Assembly: GCF_022829295.1 (NCBI RefSeq)
Contig: NZ_JAKSYH010000103.1
Location: 33,235 to 97,234, forward strand
Length of the DNA stretch: 64,000 nt
DNA from: Methylobacterium sp. J-088
Lineage (GTDB): Bacteria; Pseudomonadota; Alphaproteobacteria; Rhizobiales; Beijerinckiaceae
Reading direction: 5' to 3'
Notes under the pieces: model-generated
What the model saw: only the letters and a program-made list of their open reading frames with translations
What the model was told of the DNA's origin: nothing
Databases searched by the model: none
Position numbers and translations under genes: made by a program
Shown: positions 1 through 9,526 of the stretch, piece by piece
How positions within the stretch are numbered: position 1 is the first letter of the stretch
Layout of the letters: each line of letters opens with the position of its first letter

Positions 1-810
1 ATCCCGGCGGGCTGTCGCCACGCGGCGGCGCTCGACGTGCTTGGCGATGCGCAGATGCCGTGAGATCGCGTAGTTCATCGCCGTCAGGAAGCCGTAGGTG
101 CCCCGCACGAAATGCCGGCGGCCGAGATAGGCCTTCAGGAAATTGCCCGGCAGCTCGACGAACACCCGCCAGCTCGGAATCACCACCCCCCGGGCCTCCA
201 GGTCGTCCGCCTGCTGGTCCGAGTAGCGGTTGAGCTTGTCGAGCTGGTCGCCGAGCGAGCGCACCGAAAAATGGTGGATCACGCCCTTGAGGCGTCCCGC
301 CGTCACCCCCGGTTCCAGCGCCACCCGGTCGTGGACCGGGGAGGCGGCGTAGCGGCCGCGATCCTTCCGGTAGAGCCGCACCGGAGTCAGCGTGTAGGCG
401 AGCGGGTGCGGGCGCGCCTCACCCGGAAAGATCTCGGCGATGCCGATCCGCCATGCCGGCTTCGTCGGCTCGCCAGTCGCGAACAAGGCGCGGATCTCCC
501 GCGCGAGAATCCCCGGCACTACCTCGTCGGCATCGAGGTTCAGGAGCCAGACATGGCGGCACTGCTCCTCGGCGAAGCGTTTCTGCGGCCCATAGCCCGG
601 CCACGGATTGTGGATCACCCGCGCGCCGAGCGATTCGGCCAATGCCTGCGTGCCGTCCGTGGAACCAGAATCGACCACCACGAGGTCGTCGGTCAGGGCG
701 CGCACCGCCCGGATCGTGGCGCCGATCCGGTCCGCCTCGTTGTGGGCGATGACGAAGATCGACAGGGGGAGGGGGCCGGCAGCCGCCGCGCCCTCCGGGA
801 TGCCGCTCAC
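1..810 (-). CDS. Family 2 glycosyltransferase (LPS-core type), 3' end off the window
   Basis: The reading frame starts at a GTG (808-810) whose bases overlap the lysA stop as GTGA, and runs to base 1 without a stop, giving 270 codons. The start of the fold reads SIFVIAHNEAD, followed by VVDSGSTDGT near residue 50 and a metal-binding-like LNLDADE near residue 98, as in GT-A family 2 enzymes of the WaaE/KdtX lipopolysaccharide core group. It would transfer a sugar from a nucleotide-sugar donor at the cytoplasmic side of the inner membrane. The acceptor cannot be told from the sequence. The 4-nt overlap suggests translation coupled to lysA. The C-terminal end lies outside the window. Confidence 0.85.
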   Translation of the reverse strand, partial: MSGIPEGAAAAGPLPLSIFVIAHNEADRIGATIRAVRALTDDLVVVDSGSTDGTQALAESLGARVIHNPWPGYGPQKRFAEEQCRHVWLLNLDADEVVPGILAREIRALFATGEPTKPAWRIGIAEIFPGEARPHPLAYTLTPVRLYRKDRGRYAASPVHDRVALEPGVTAGRLKGVIHHFSVRSLGDQLDKLNRYSDQQADDLEARGVVIPSWRVFVELPGNFLKAYLGRRHFVRGTYGFLTAMNYAISRHLRIAKHVERRRVATARRD

Positions 811-2075
811 GCCAGCCAGTCCGGCACCCGGTCGAGGGCGACGAGCGCCTCGACGTCGAGGCGCGGACGCACGGTCGCGGCTTGGCCGCCCCGCACCAGA
901 ACCTCCGGCACCAGGGGCCGCGTGTTGTAGGTGCAGGACTGGACCGCCCCGTAGGCGCCCGCGCTCATCACGGCGATCAGGTCGCCGGCCTTCACGTCGG
1001 GCATCTCGCGGTTGAGGGCGAGATAGTCGCCGCTCTCGCAGACCGGGCCGACCACGTCGACCACGCGCCACGGGGTGTCGGGCCCCGGCTCGGCCACGGG
1101 GCGCAGGCCGTGATAGGCCTCGTACAAGGTCGGGCGGATCAGGTCGTTCATCGCCCCGTCGACGATCACGAAGGTGCGTCCCTCGCTGTGCTTCACGTAG
1201 AGCACCCGGGTCACCAGGATCCCGGCATTGCCGGCGATCATCCGGCCGATCTCGAAGACCGGTCGCAGGCCGAGCGGCGCGAAATGCGGCCGGAGGGTCG
1301 CGGCGAGCGCCGCCGGGTCGGGGGGCGGGGCGTTGTCGTCGCGGTAGGGGATGCCGAGGCCGCCGCCGAAATCGATGTGGCGCAGCGGATGGCCCGCCGC
1401 CAGGAGCTGCCGGGCGAGGTCGGCCAGCAGCCGCGCCGCATCGGCGAACGGGGCCAGATCGGTGATCTGGCTGCCGATATGCATGTCGACGCCGTGGACC
1501 GCGAGGCCCGGCAATGTGGCCGCAGCGGCGTAGACCGCCGGCGCCCGGGTGATCGGGATGCCGAATTTGTTCTCGTACTTGCCGGTGGAGATCTTGGCGT
1601 GGGTGCCGGCATCGACGTCCGGATTCACCCGGATCGAGACCGGTGCCGTGAGCCCGAGAGCCGTGGCGGTCTCGGACAGGGCCACGAGTTCGGGCTCGCT
1701 CTCGACGTTGAAGCAGAAGATGCCGGCGTTGAGCGCGGCCTCCATCTCGCCGCGGGTCTTGCCCACGCCGGAGAAGACGATCTTGCCGGGATCGACCCCG
1801 GCCGCCAGCGCCCGGTGCAGCTCGCCGCCCGAGACAATGTCCATCCCGGCGCCCTGGGCCGCCAGAGTGCGCAGCACCGCCTGATTGGAATTCGCCTTCA
1901 TGGCGAAGCAGACCAAGGCGTCGTCCCCCGCGAAGGCCTCGGCGAAGACGCGGTAATGCCGCTCCAGCGTTGCGGTGCTGTAGCAGTAGAACGGGGTGCC
2001 GACCTCAGCGGCGAGATCCGTCAGGTCGACGTCCTCGGCGTGGAGCCGGCCGTCGCGGTAGTGGAAATGGTGCAT
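807..2075 (-). CDS. lysA: Diaminopimelate decarboxylase
   Basis: PLP enzyme of fold type III that decarboxylates meso-diaminopimelate to L-lysine, the last step of lysine synthesis. The PLP lysine lies in CFAMKANSN. HIGSQI, the glycine-rich GGGLGIPY phosphate loop and CESGDY, which supplies the dimer-interface active-site cysteine, all follow in the expected order. The ATG at 2075 gives 422 aa, the usual family length. An in-frame upstream start at 2174 would add 33 residues unlike the family and was not used. lptM lies upstream on the same strand, a common arrangement in Hyphomicrobiales, and the downstream glycosyltransferase overlaps by 4 nt. Confidence 0.97.
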   Translation of the reverse strand: MHHFHYRDGRLHAEDVDLTDLAAEVGTPFYCYSTATLERHYRVFAEAFAGDDALVCFAMKANSNQAVLRTLAAQGAGMDIVSGGELHRALAAGVDPGKIVFSGVGKTRGEMEAALNAGIFCFNVESEPELVALSETATALGLTAPVSIRVNPDVDAGTHAKISTGKYENKFGIPITRAPAVYAAAATLPGLAVHGVDMHIGSQITDLAPFADAARLLADLARQLLAAGHPLRHIDFGGGLGIPYRDDNAPPPDPAALAATLRPHFAPLGLRPVFEIGRMIAGNAGILVTRVLYVKHSEGRTFVIVDGAMNDLIRPTLYEAYHGLRPVAEPGPDTPWRVVDVVGPVCESGDYLALNREMPDVKAGDLIAVMSAGAYGAVQSCTYNTRPLVPEVLVRGGQAATVRPRLDVEALVALDRVPDWLA

Positions 2076-2207
2076 CTCGGCCGTATCTCGTCTGGCGCCG
2101 GGGACGGAATGTTTCCCGTGAAACATCCGGTCCGGGTCGCAGGGCGCGCCCGAGGGATGGATGACCGGGAGCACACAGCCGCGTCGCGGAGCCCCGGCCT
2201 CCGCCCT

Positions 2208-2558
2208 CTACAGCAGCGGATCCAGAATAAAAGGTTCCTTCGGGACGCGGTAGCCCCGCCGCGCACCGCGGCTGGTCTGGACCGGAGCCTCGGTGCCCCC
2301 CGGCGGCACGGCCGCCGTCGACAGCTCGTCCCCGGCGCGGACCGAGGCCGGGTCCGGTTCAGGCGCGCCGCTGCCGAGGCCCACCGAGACCGGCAGGGTC
2401 CGGCGGCCGTTCACCGTGTCCGCGCCCGCCTGCGCGGCGGAGCCCACGGGGGCGGTGGTCTGGGGCGGTTCCAGGGCGCCGCGCCGTCCGCAGGCGGCGA
2501 GCGCCAGGGCGGCGAGGCCGGACACGGCAAGGAGCTTCAGGGCGGGGTTCGACAACAT
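2208..2558 (-). CDS. lptM: LptM-like small lipoprotein
   Basis: A 116-aa protein with a lipoprotein signal (lipobox LALAAC) followed at once by CGRRGALEPP, the hallmark of LptM/YifL lipoproteins. In enterobacteria LptM helps the LPS translocon LptD mature at the outer membrane. The region after the cysteine is a low-complexity Pro/Ala/Gly linker without a fold that I recognise. The start at 2558 (MLSNPAL) puts the hydrophobic segment directly at the N terminus; an ATG at 2585 is possible but less likely. It lies upstream of lysA on the same strand, about 130 bases away. Confidence 0.8.
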   Translation of the reverse strand: MLSNPALKLLAVSGLAALALAACGRRGALEPPQTTAPVGSAAQAGADTVNGRRTLPVSVGLGSGAPEPDPASVRAGDELSTAAVPPGGTEAPVQTSRGARRGYRVPKEPFILDPLL

Positions 2559-2685
2559 CGCGCGCGGGTCCGGCAGGCTCGGCACCGGCGCGCGGGCGCC
2601 GGCGGGAGCCCGAGCTTAGCGGTTGCGGGGCGCGGGCGCGAGCGCGCGGCCGCAACAGGTCGCGGCCGCGACGGGGAGACTCGCC

Positions 2686-3003
2686 TCAGCCGCGGCGGTC
2701 CTTGCCGTCCTGCGCGCCCTGCCGACCCTTGGACGGGGTGCTCTGGCCCTGCTCGGCCTCGTAGGCGTCGATCGCCCGGCGGCAGTTCTCGCTGAGCTTC
2801 TTCCAGTTCTTCTGGAAGCAGGCATCGGTGGCCGGATCGTCGGGGGCCAGATTGCCGCAATAGGTCAGGTAGTCGCCGGTGCAGTACTTCTTCAGGGTCT
2901 CGTTGCCGCGCTTCGTCTGCTGCGCCGAGGCCGGCAGCGTCAGGGCAGTGGCCGCCATGACGGCGAGAACGATTGGCTTCAGGCGCATGGGTGTCCGTAC
3001 CAT
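2686..3003 (-). CDS. Small periplasmic cysteine-rich (GLG1-like repeat) protein
   Basis: A protein of 100-105 aa with a Sec signal peptide ending ASAQQ. The mature part has four cysteines spaced as in the Golgi apparatus protein 1 cysteine-rich repeat (PF00839): YCTGDY, YCGNL, ACFQK, ENCRR. Such single-repeat exported proteins are common in alphaproteobacteria and their function is unknown. The C-terminal 30 residues are charged and low in complexity. Two ATG codons five residues apart (3003 and 2988) are both possible starts; neither has a strong ribosome binding site. Confidence 0.65.
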   Translation of the reverse strand: MVRTPMRLKPIVLAVMAATALTLPASAQQTKRGNETLKKYCTGDYLTYCGNLAPDDPATDACFQKNWKKLSENCRRAIDAYEAEQGQSTPSKGRQGAQDGKDRRG

Positions 3004-3122
3004 CTTGGGAAATGGAGATGTGCAGAAGGCGTCCGCGTTGCGATGGGGCCTTTGCGTGGTCGAAACAAGGCGAGCCGGCGCCGGTTTGCGCCCACCCGCC
3101 AGGTGAGAGCGTCGGAGCCCGG

Positions 3123-3827
3123 TCAGACCCGTTCCGGCTGCGGAACCGGATGGGCGGCCCGGGGCATGCGGCCCGGGCTCGTCACGGCGTCGGCCACTTC
3201 GACGATCCGCCGGCGCAGATCCGCGTTCTCGCGCTCGATGCCGGCCTGCCGGTCGGCCGAGCGGTCCGCGAGCGTCAACGCCAAGGCCTCTTCGGCCGCC
3301 TTGAGGCTCGCGCGCAGGTCATCGCGCTCGGCTGACTCGGCATCCGGACCGGATGCCTGCCGTGCGGTCTGCCGCAGGCCCAGGAGCGTGTCGAGCAGGT
3401 CGGCATGGGCGTCTTCGAGGGCCTGGAGCGTGGCGAGGCTCGCGGTGCCGTCGTCGCGGGCGAGGACGAGCTCGGTCTCGAGTTCCCGGGTCTTGGCCTG
3501 GACCTGGGCGATCTCGGAATCCCGGGCCGCGACATCGCGCGTGAGCGCGGCGACCCGCATGGTCCCGGCACCGAGCGCCGCCATCTCGGTCTGGCGCTTG
3601 GCCTCCGCGGTCTCGGCCTTGCGCTCCAGGCGGCGCTGCTGGACGGCGAACTGGGCGCGCAGGAAATCGCGCTCGGCCGCGATCTCAGCTGGCGACAGGG
3701 GCAGGCGCGCCTCGGCCCGCCGCCGGGCCAGCCGGGCGGCCCGGGCGTTGAGGGCCGGCAGCAGCAGCAGGCCGCACAGGCTCGCCGCCAGGAAGCCCAG
3801 CGCGAAGATCATCACCGCTTCGATCAC
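3123..3827 (-). CDS. Membrane-anchored coiled-coil protein
   Basis: A 234-aa protein. Residues 4-26 form one hydrophobic helix (FALGFLAASLCGLLLLP). The rest, from about residue 35 to 220, is almost entirely Ala/Arg/Glu/Leu-rich heptad-like coiled coil. No enzymatic motif is visible. It resembles short single-pass coiled-coil proteins of unknown role found next to envelope genes in Methylobacterium-type genomes. It is a monocistronic minus-strand gene between the cysteine-rich periplasmic protein and the EipA-like gene. A structural or scaffolding role at the inner membrane is only a guess. Confidence 0.7.
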   Translation of the reverse strand: MIEAVMIFALGFLAASLCGLLLLPALNARAARLARRRAEARLPLSPAEIAAERDFLRAQFAVQQRRLERKAETAEAKRQTEMAALGAGTMRVAALTRDVAARDSEIAQVQAKTRELETELVLARDDGTASLATLQALEDAHADLLDTLLGLRQTARQASGPDAESAERDDLRASLKAAEEALALTLADRSADRQAGIERENADLRRRIVEVADAVTSPGRMPRAAHPVPQPERV

Positions 3828-3941
3828 GAGGGAACAACCCGCGCATCCGGCCGGAAGACCCGGCCCGTCTTCACTCTAGCCCAGGTTGATACGAAGGGCG
3901 AAATCCAATCGTCTCGCCGCAGCGTCAAAACGGGTTTCGGA

Positions 3942-4565
3942 TCAAAACGGGTTCCAAGTCGGCTCCCGGGTGAACTTCAGATAGCCGACATTGATCCCCA
4001 GCCGTGCGCCCACGCCGCTGCGGATCGGCACCACGATGATCCGGTCGTTGACCACCGCGGTCATGCCGAAGCCGCCGACGAGGTAGGCCGAGCCGTCGAC
4101 GCCGCCGAAGCGCCGGTACAAGTCGCGCACGTTCGGCAGGTTGTAGACGAGCATCATGGTGCGCGCCCCGTCGCCGCCCACGTCGAAGCCGACCGACGGC
4201 CCCTGCCAGTAGATGCGCCGCTGGCCGGCATTGCGGGTGTAGAGCGTGCCCTCGCCGTAGCGGACGCCCGCCACAACGGCGCCGCCGCCCTCCTGGCCGA
4301 GGATGTAGCCGTTCGGCTCGCCCCAGCGCCGGCCCGCCTCCTCGACGGTCAGCGCGAGGCCACGGGAGACCGATCCGAAGAACCGGTGGCCCGATTCCAC
4401 GACCTCGCCGGGGCGGAATGTCTCGGGGGTGTCGGCATCCTCGCCACGCGCCAGGGCGGTGCCGGGCATGTCGAGGGAGGCGCCCAGGGGGGCACCGAGC
4501 GCCAGGGCGAGGCCCGCGCGCAGCAAGCGGCGCCGGTCGGGGCCGCGATCGTCTCGTGCCGTCAT
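3942..4565 (-). CDS. EipA/DUF1134 envelope-integrity protein
   Basis: Starting at the ATG at 4565, which has a GGAG ribosome binding site, the protein has 207 aa. An RRRLLRAG motif with a following hydrophobic stretch suggests Tat or Sec export. The mature part, from GEVVESGHRFFG through GGAVVAGVRYGEG to the glycine-rich GVGARLGINVGYLKF, is the DUF1134 fold. In Brucella the DUF1134 protein EipA is a periplasmic beta-barrel-like protein needed for cell-envelope integrity. The length and the conserved C-terminal block match that family. The divergent gene at 4734 codes for a YHS-domain protein. The family call is firm and the exact role is inferred from Brucella. Confidence 0.8.
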   Translation of the reverse strand: MTARDDRGPDRRRLLRAGLALALGAPLGASLDMPGTALARGEDADTPETFRPGEVVESGHRFFGSVSRGLALTVEEAGRRWGEPNGYILGQEGGGAVVAGVRYGEGTLYTRNAGQRRIYWQGPSVGFDVGGDGARTMMLVYNLPNVRDLYRRFGGVDGSAYLVGGFGMTAVVNDRIIVVPIRSGVGARLGINVGYLKFTREPTWNPF

Positions 4566-4733
4566 CGTTGTCTCCTCGCCCGGTTCGATTAACGGTTCGT
4601 GCGATGGATCTGTGCCGCTCTCGTCCTGCCGGGCCGGCACCGGCCGCGGCCCGGGAGACGCATCCGCCCGGGTCCGCGGTCCCGCAGGGGTCCGGTCGGA
4701 CGAGTGGGACCAGCTTCCAGGGGAATTCGCAAG

Positions 4734-5249
4734 ATGTGGTTAACGCGTCCTGACCCCGCAGCCCGCAGCCCCGGATCCCTCAGGTCGCGCCGGACCCGCG
4801 CTCTTGCTGTCTGCGCCGCCCTGATGCTGGCCCGGCCGGCGGCGGGCGAGCCGGTGGGGGCGCCGATCGCGCTGCTGACGCTCAACGGCTTCGATCCGGT
4901 CACCTATTTTCTGGCGGACGGGCCGCGCGCCGGGACGGGCCGGTTCGAGCTGACCTGGGGCGGACGGGTCTGGCGCTTCGCCAGCAGCGCCAACCGCGAG
5001 GCCTTCCGGGACGATCCGGCCACCTATGCCCCCCGGCTCGGGGGCTACGACGGCGCCGGCATCCTGGAAGGCCGCCTGGTGGATGCCGATCCCCTGGTCT
5101 TCGCGGTGATCGGCGATCGCCTCTACCTGTTCCGGGACGCGGGGCGCCGCGCCCGGTTCCTGGCCGATCCCGGCCTCGCCGGCCAGGCGGAGGCTGCGTG
5201 GCCGGGCCTGCGCGACCAGCCGGACGCGGCGCCTACGACGTCGCGCTGA
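4734..5249 (+). CDS. Exported YHS-domain protein
   Basis: A 171-aa protein with a positively charged N terminus and a hydrophobic segment (LAVCAALMLARPAAG) that looks like a signal peptide. The mature region LNGFDPVTYFL, then FRFASSANREAF-like spacing and a closing LYLFRD match the YHS domain, a small fold often linked to metal binding or metal-transport proteins. The ATG at 4734 follows an AGGGGA ribosome binding site. Its 3' end overlaps the converging cysQ-like gene by 17 bases. The ligand is unknown. Confidence 0.75.
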   Translation: MWLTRPDPAARSPGSLRSRRTRALAVCAALMLARPAAGEPVGAPIALLTLNGFDPVTYFLADGPRAGTGRFELTWGGRVWRFASSANREAFRDDPATYAPRLGGYDGAGILEGRLVDADPLVFAVIGDRLYLFRDAGRRARFLADPGLAGQAEAAWPGLRDQPDAAPTTSR

Positions 5250-6114
5250 GCGTCGGCCGGCCGCCGCGCGTGCCGCAGGAGGCGGGCAGGGTGAGGCGCT
5301 GGGCCAGGGACGGGTCGCCGAGCGCCGCGAAGGGCCCGTTGCGGTGGTTGGGCCCGTGCTGCCCGTAGCGGATCGGGCCGCCGCCCGGCACCACCACGCA
5401 GCCCCCGGCGGTCGCCACGAGGTGGTCGCCGGCCGCGGTATCCCATTCCATGGTCGGGCCGCAGCGCACGTAAATGTCCGCTTCCCCGGCCGCAATCAGG
5501 CCGAACTTGAGCGCGGAGCCGACTTGGCGCGTCTCCATCACCGGGAGGGCGGCGAGGCAAGTCATGGATTCGGCATCGCCGTGTCGGCGGCTGCCGAGCG
5601 CCAGGAGGCCGCCCTCCGGCACGGCCCGCGCGTGCACCGGTCGCCTGGGGCCGGGGCGGCCGGCGGTCACGACGGCCTCGACGGCGGCGGTGCCCGCCCA
5701 CCAGACCCGGTCGAAGCCCGGCGCCGCCAGGGCCGCCGCCACCGGGCGCTCGCCCGCCACCAGGGCGATGTTGACCGAGTAGTCGTGCGTTCCGGCCAGG
5801 AAGTCGCGGGTGCCGTCCAGGGGATCGACCAGGAAGAAGGTGTCGGCCGGCACCACCACGTCGCCCCGTGCCGCGGCCATGCGCTCCTCCGCCACGACCG
5901 CGATCCCGGGGAATCGCTCGGCCAGGGCGGCGACGATCAGATCCTCGGCCTCCACGTCGGCGGCGCTCCACGGGGTGCCGTCCGGCTTCAGGGCGTGGGG
6001 GCAGGGAGCCCGGTGATAGCGGCGCAGAATCTCGCCCGCCGCGCAGGCGATCTCGGCGAGCGCTGCGGCGATCCGCTCACGCTCAGGCCCCGAGATCGTC
6101 GCCGCGCCCGTCAT
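5233..6114 (-). CDS. Inositol monophosphatase-family 3'(2'),5'-bisphosphate nucleotidase (CysQ-like)
   Basis: A 293-aa member of the Mg2+-dependent, lithium-sensitive phosphatase family. The first metal site is VAEERM, the second is the family signature VDPLDGTRDF, and the third is WDTAAGDHLV near the C terminus. The wording around these sites fits CysQ, which hydrolyses 3'-phosphoadenosine 5'-phosphate from sulfate assimilation, better than inositol phosphatase or HisN, but the substrate remains an inference. The ATG at 6114 is preceded by a GGGAGG ribosome binding site; long upstream extensions of the frame are GC-rich noise. Confidence 0.85.
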   Translation of the reverse strand: MTGAATISGPERERIAAALAEIACAAGEILRRYHRAPCPHALKPDGTPWSAADVEAEDLIVAALAERFPGIAVVAEERMAAARGDVVVPADTFFLVDPLDGTRDFLAGTHDYSVNIALVAGERPVAAALAAPGFDRVWWAGTAAVEAVVTAGRPGPRRPVHARAVPEGGLLALGSRRHGDAESMTCLAALPVMETRQVGSALKFGLIAAGEADIYVRCGPTMEWDTAAGDHLVATAGGCVVVPGGGPIRYGQHGPNHRNGPFAALGDPSLAQRLTLPASCGTRGGRPTLSATS

Positions 6115-6269
6115 GGTTCCTCCCAGACCGCTCTGAATGCCCGAGCCAGCACGCGATGTCGACGGTTTGGAGTACGAATCCGGCGCTCGATCTGCGATCC
6201 GGTCCGTCTCCCGGCTCAGGTGCCGACGCTGCCGCTGCCGCTGGCAGGATGCATCGGCGGGGATGCGAT

Positions 6270-9182
6270 TCAAGCCACCGTGCGCCGGATCCGCGCGAGC
6301 AGGGCCTGGCTTCGGCGCCGGTGACGGCACAGGTCCGCCGCGAGGCTTCGCGCGTCCGGCAGGCCCACCGCCTTGGCGATCTGCCGTGCTGCCGTCTCGG
6401 ACGGCTCCGTGGTGGGATCGACCATCACCAGCCGCTGCCATTGATAGACCGCGTCGAGGAACCGGTAGGTCTCGGCGAGGGACTCCGCCGCCTCGTCCGG
6501 CAGCAGGCCGCGCCCCGCAACCCAGCGGAAAAGGGCCTCCGCGCCAAGGCCGATGCAGTCCGGCCAGTCGTGGGCGTGGCTCAGCACGATGGCCTGGGCC
6601 AGGAAATCGAGGTCGAACAAGGCGCCGGGGGCGAGCTTCAGGTCGTAGGGGCCGGCATGGCCGCGCTCCCGAGCGACGAGCGCCCGCATCGCCCCCGCCT
6701 CGGCGCAGACTTTGGCCGGCTCGCGCTGTTGGGAAAGAATGGCGGCGATCTCGGCTGTGACGGCGGCCCCCAGGGTCGCGTCACCGGCCACCACCCGGGC
6801 GCGGGCGAGGGCCATGTGCTCCCAGGGTTCCGCCCCGTCCCGGTGATAGGCCGTAAAGCCCGAGAGCTGCACGGCCGGCGGGCTGTGGCTGCCGTAGGGC
6901 CGCAGCCGCAGGTCGACCGCATAGAGCCGTCCCCGCCGCGTCGCGGTGGTGAGCGCTGCGAACAGGCGCTGCGCCAGCCGGTTGTAGGCGACCACGGCGT
7001 CGAGCGACCGCCTGCCGTCGCTGATGCGGTCCTCGGCATCGAAATCGTACAGGAACACGAGGTCGAGGTCGGATGCGGTACTGAGCTGCCGGGACCCGAG
7101 CCGGCCCAGTGCCAGGACGCAGCAGCGCCCCTTGGGCACCGCGCCGTGGTCCTGGGCGAAGCGGCGTTCCTCCGCCTCCAGGCTCAGGGCCACCGTTGCC
7201 TCCGCGATCGCCGTGTAGGCCTCGCCGGCCTGCCGCGGCGTCAGGATGCCCGACAGGAGGCGTGCGCCGGTGACGAAGGCCATCTGCCGTGTGGCGTCCC
7301 GGCAGCGGTCGAGGACCTCCTCGTGGCTCGCCGGTTGTCCCACGAGCATCCGGTACTGGGCCTCGACCGCGGCGGGATCCAGGGGCGGACTCACGAAATC
7401 CGCGTCCAGCACGGTGTCGAGGACGTGCGGGCTCAGGCCGACGGTGTCGGCGAGGCGCGGTGCCGTCCCGAGGATGTCGGCGAACAGCAGGCGCAGGCGC
7501 TCGTGTGAGCGCAGGATCGCCAGGAGCTCGGCCACGGCGGGCATCCGCGCGAAGGCGCGGTCGAGGGCGAGCAACGCCTCGTCCGGGTCGGCGGTGCCGC
7601 CGAGCGCCTGGAGCAGCGCTGGCAGCATCTCGGCCAGGATTTCCCGCGCCCGCCCGGTTCGCAGGGCCGGGCGGCGCCCCAGATGCCAGCCCTGCACGGT
7701 CTCCCAGGCGCGCGGCGGATCGCGGAACCCGAAGGCGCCGAGCCGCTCCAAGGTGGCCGGCTCCGGTTCTGACTCGCCGAAGACGAGGATGTCGTCTGCG
7801 ACCGTCTCGGCCTCGAACAGCAGGTCGTAATGCCCCTGGACCCGGCCGGCATGGTGAAGCAGCGCCGTCTCGAAGGCCGCGAGATCCGGGAAGCCCGCGA
7901 ACAAGGCGAGCCCGGTCAGCGCCTCGATGCCGGTCGGCAGGCGCTGGGTCTGCTCGTCGCGGACCATCTGGATCCGGTGCTCCAGGGTGCGCAGGAACCC
8001 GTAGGCCTCGGTCAGCTCGTCGCGGGCGCGTCCGTCGATCCAGCCCGCCGCAGCGAGGCCGCCGAGCATTGCCACGGTGCCGCGTCCCCGGAGGCTCGGC
8101 TTGCGCCCGCCGAAGACCAACTGCTGCGTCTGGACGAAGAACTCGATCTCCCGGATGCCGCCGCGGCCGATCTTGATGTCGTGGCCGGCGACCGCGATGG
8201 TGTCGTGGCCGCGGACCATGTGGATCTGCCGCTTGAGGGCGTGGATCTCGGCGATTGCCGGGAAGTCGAAGTGCCGCCGCCAGATGAACGGCGCGAGTTC
8301 GGCGAGGAACGCCGCGCCGGCCGGGATGTCGCCCGCGATCGGCCGGGCCTTGACGAAGGCGGCCCGCTCCCAGTTCTGGCCCAGCGTCTGATAGTAATCG
8401 AAGGCGAAGCCCGTGGAGAGGGCCACCGCGGTGGAGCCTGGGTCCGGCCGCAGGCGGTAGTCGATGCGGTGGACGTAGCCCTCGGCGGTCCGGTCGGACA
8501 GGAGCTTCACCAGCCCCTGCGCGAGCTTGACGAAGAAGGGCTTCGGGTCGCCCCCGGTCGCGGCCGCTGCGGCTTCGTTCTCGTAGAAGATCACGAGATC
8601 GATATCGCTCGAATAGTTCAGCTCGCCGCCACCGAGCTTGCCCAGCCCCAGGACGATCAGCCCCGATCCGGCCTGCGGCGCGTCCGGATCCGGCGCCCGG
8701 AACCGACCGGTCGCGAGTCCCTGCCGGAGCAGCGCCTCGGTCGCCGCACTCACCGAGGCGTCGGCGAAGCCGGACAGCGCCCGGGTGACCGCCGCGACAT
8801 CCCAGCCGCCGCCGAGATCCGCCAGCGCCACAAGGAGCGCATGTGCCTCCCGGTTGGCCCGCAGCCGCTTTCCGACCTCGGCGAGGTCGGGATTGACCCC
8901 GCAGGCGGCGCCGACTGCGCGCTGGCGGGCGATAATCTCCCGGCTCGCCGCATCGGGCGGCTGTTCGAGCAGCGCGACCAGCCGCTCCGGCGCCCGCAGG
9001 CACGCCCGCCAGAGGAAGGGGGAATGGTCGGCGAGACCCAGGAGCAGGTCACGACAGGGCGGCGTCAGGAAACCCGGCGGGAGAGCGGGCGCAATCTCGG
9101 CGAGCCGGGCTCGCGCCGCCTCCGGATCCGCGAGGGGCAGGCGGGGCTGCAGGCTCTCGCGCAGGGTCGGGGCGGACTGCAT
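6270..9182 (-). CDS. glnE: Bifunctional glutamine synthetase adenylyltransferase/adenylyl-removing enzyme
   Basis: A 970-aa protein with the two nucleotidyltransferase halves of GlnE. The N-terminal half carries the GLGKLGGGELNYSSDIDLV signature and the C-terminal half carries ALGRLGS followed by TASDLDLVFLYDFD. The enzyme adenylylates or deadenylylates GlnA in response to PII and glutamine, so it belongs to nitrogen control. The length is normal for the family. The ATG at 9182 begins MQSAPTL; the open frame upstream is not conserved in character. About 345 bases without a gene (9183-9526) separate it from the divergent chpT and probably hold both promoters. No clear motif was recognised there. 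Confidence 0.97.
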   Translation of the reverse strand: MQSAPTLRESLQPRLPLADPEAARARLAEIAPALPPGFLTPPCRDLLLGLADHSPFLWRACLRAPERLVALLEQPPDAASREIIARQRAVGAACGVNPDLAEVGKRLRANREAHALLVALADLGGGWDVAAVTRALSGFADASVSAATEALLRQGLATGRFRAPDPDAPQAGSGLIVLGLGKLGGGELNYSSDIDLVIFYENEAAAAATGGDPKPFFVKLAQGLVKLLSDRTAEGYVHRIDYRLRPDPGSTAVALSTGFAFDYYQTLGQNWERAAFVKARPIAGDIPAGAAFLAELAPFIWRRHFDFPAIAEIHALKRQIHMVRGHDTIAVAGHDIKIGRGGIREIEFFVQTQQLVFGGRKPSLRGRGTVAMLGGLAAAGWIDGRARDELTEAYGFLRTLEHRIQMVRDEQTQRLPTGIEALTGLALFAGFPDLAAFETALLHHAGRVQGHYDLLFEAETVADDILVFGESEPEPATLERLGAFGFRDPPRAWETVQGWHLGRRPALRTGRAREILAEMLPALLQALGGTADPDEALLALDRAFARMPAVAELLAILRSHERLRLLFADILGTAPRLADTVGLSPHVLDTVLDADFVSPPLDPAAVEAQYRMLVGQPASHEEVLDRCRDATRQMAFVTGARLLSGILTPRQAGEAYTAIAEATVALSLEAEERRFAQDHGAVPKGRCCVLALGRLGSRQLSTASDLDLVFLYDFDAEDRISDGRRSLDAVVAYNRLAQRLFAALTTATRRGRLYAVDLRLRPYGSHSPPAVQLSGFTAYHRDGAEPWEHMALARARVVAGDATLGAAVTAEIAAILSQQREPAKVCAEAGAMRALVARERGHAGPYDLKLAPGALFDLDFLAQAIVLSHAHDWPDCIGLGAEALFRWVAGRGLLPDEAAESLAETYRFLDAVYQWQRLVMVDPTTEPSETAARQIAKAVGLPDARSLAADLCRHRRRSQALLARIRRTVA

Positions 9183-9526
9183 GGGGTGGAGCTCCGCGTC
9201 AGGGGTTGGCGGATTTGACGGATCGTCGATGGCCTGGGTCAACTGCCAACAACGTGCGCCCTCCCTCCGCCGGCTCCATCTCGCGATCCGTGGCCATGAC
9301 AGCCCAGCCCGAATCGGGCGCCGCCGCGCCGATCCGTCAATCCCGGTAACGCTTTTCAAAGGCCGGCGTGGCGTTTATCCGTGCGGACCGGCCGTCGCCC
9401 CCGGTCCGACCCGCTGGGCGCGGGCTCCTTTGGGCGACGTGTACGCCGGATGCGGCGGCCGACGAACGGCCGCCAGTCGGGGCCCCGGCCCGCAGACGCC
9501 CGAACCAGATTCCCCCGGAGCGCACC

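Noticed and set aside
882..2795. 637-codon plus-strand frame across lysA and lptM
   Set aside because: It is the antisense shadow of GC-rich genes; the translation is Gly/Arg/Asp-rich with no family pattern, while lysA on the minus strand has all its motifs.
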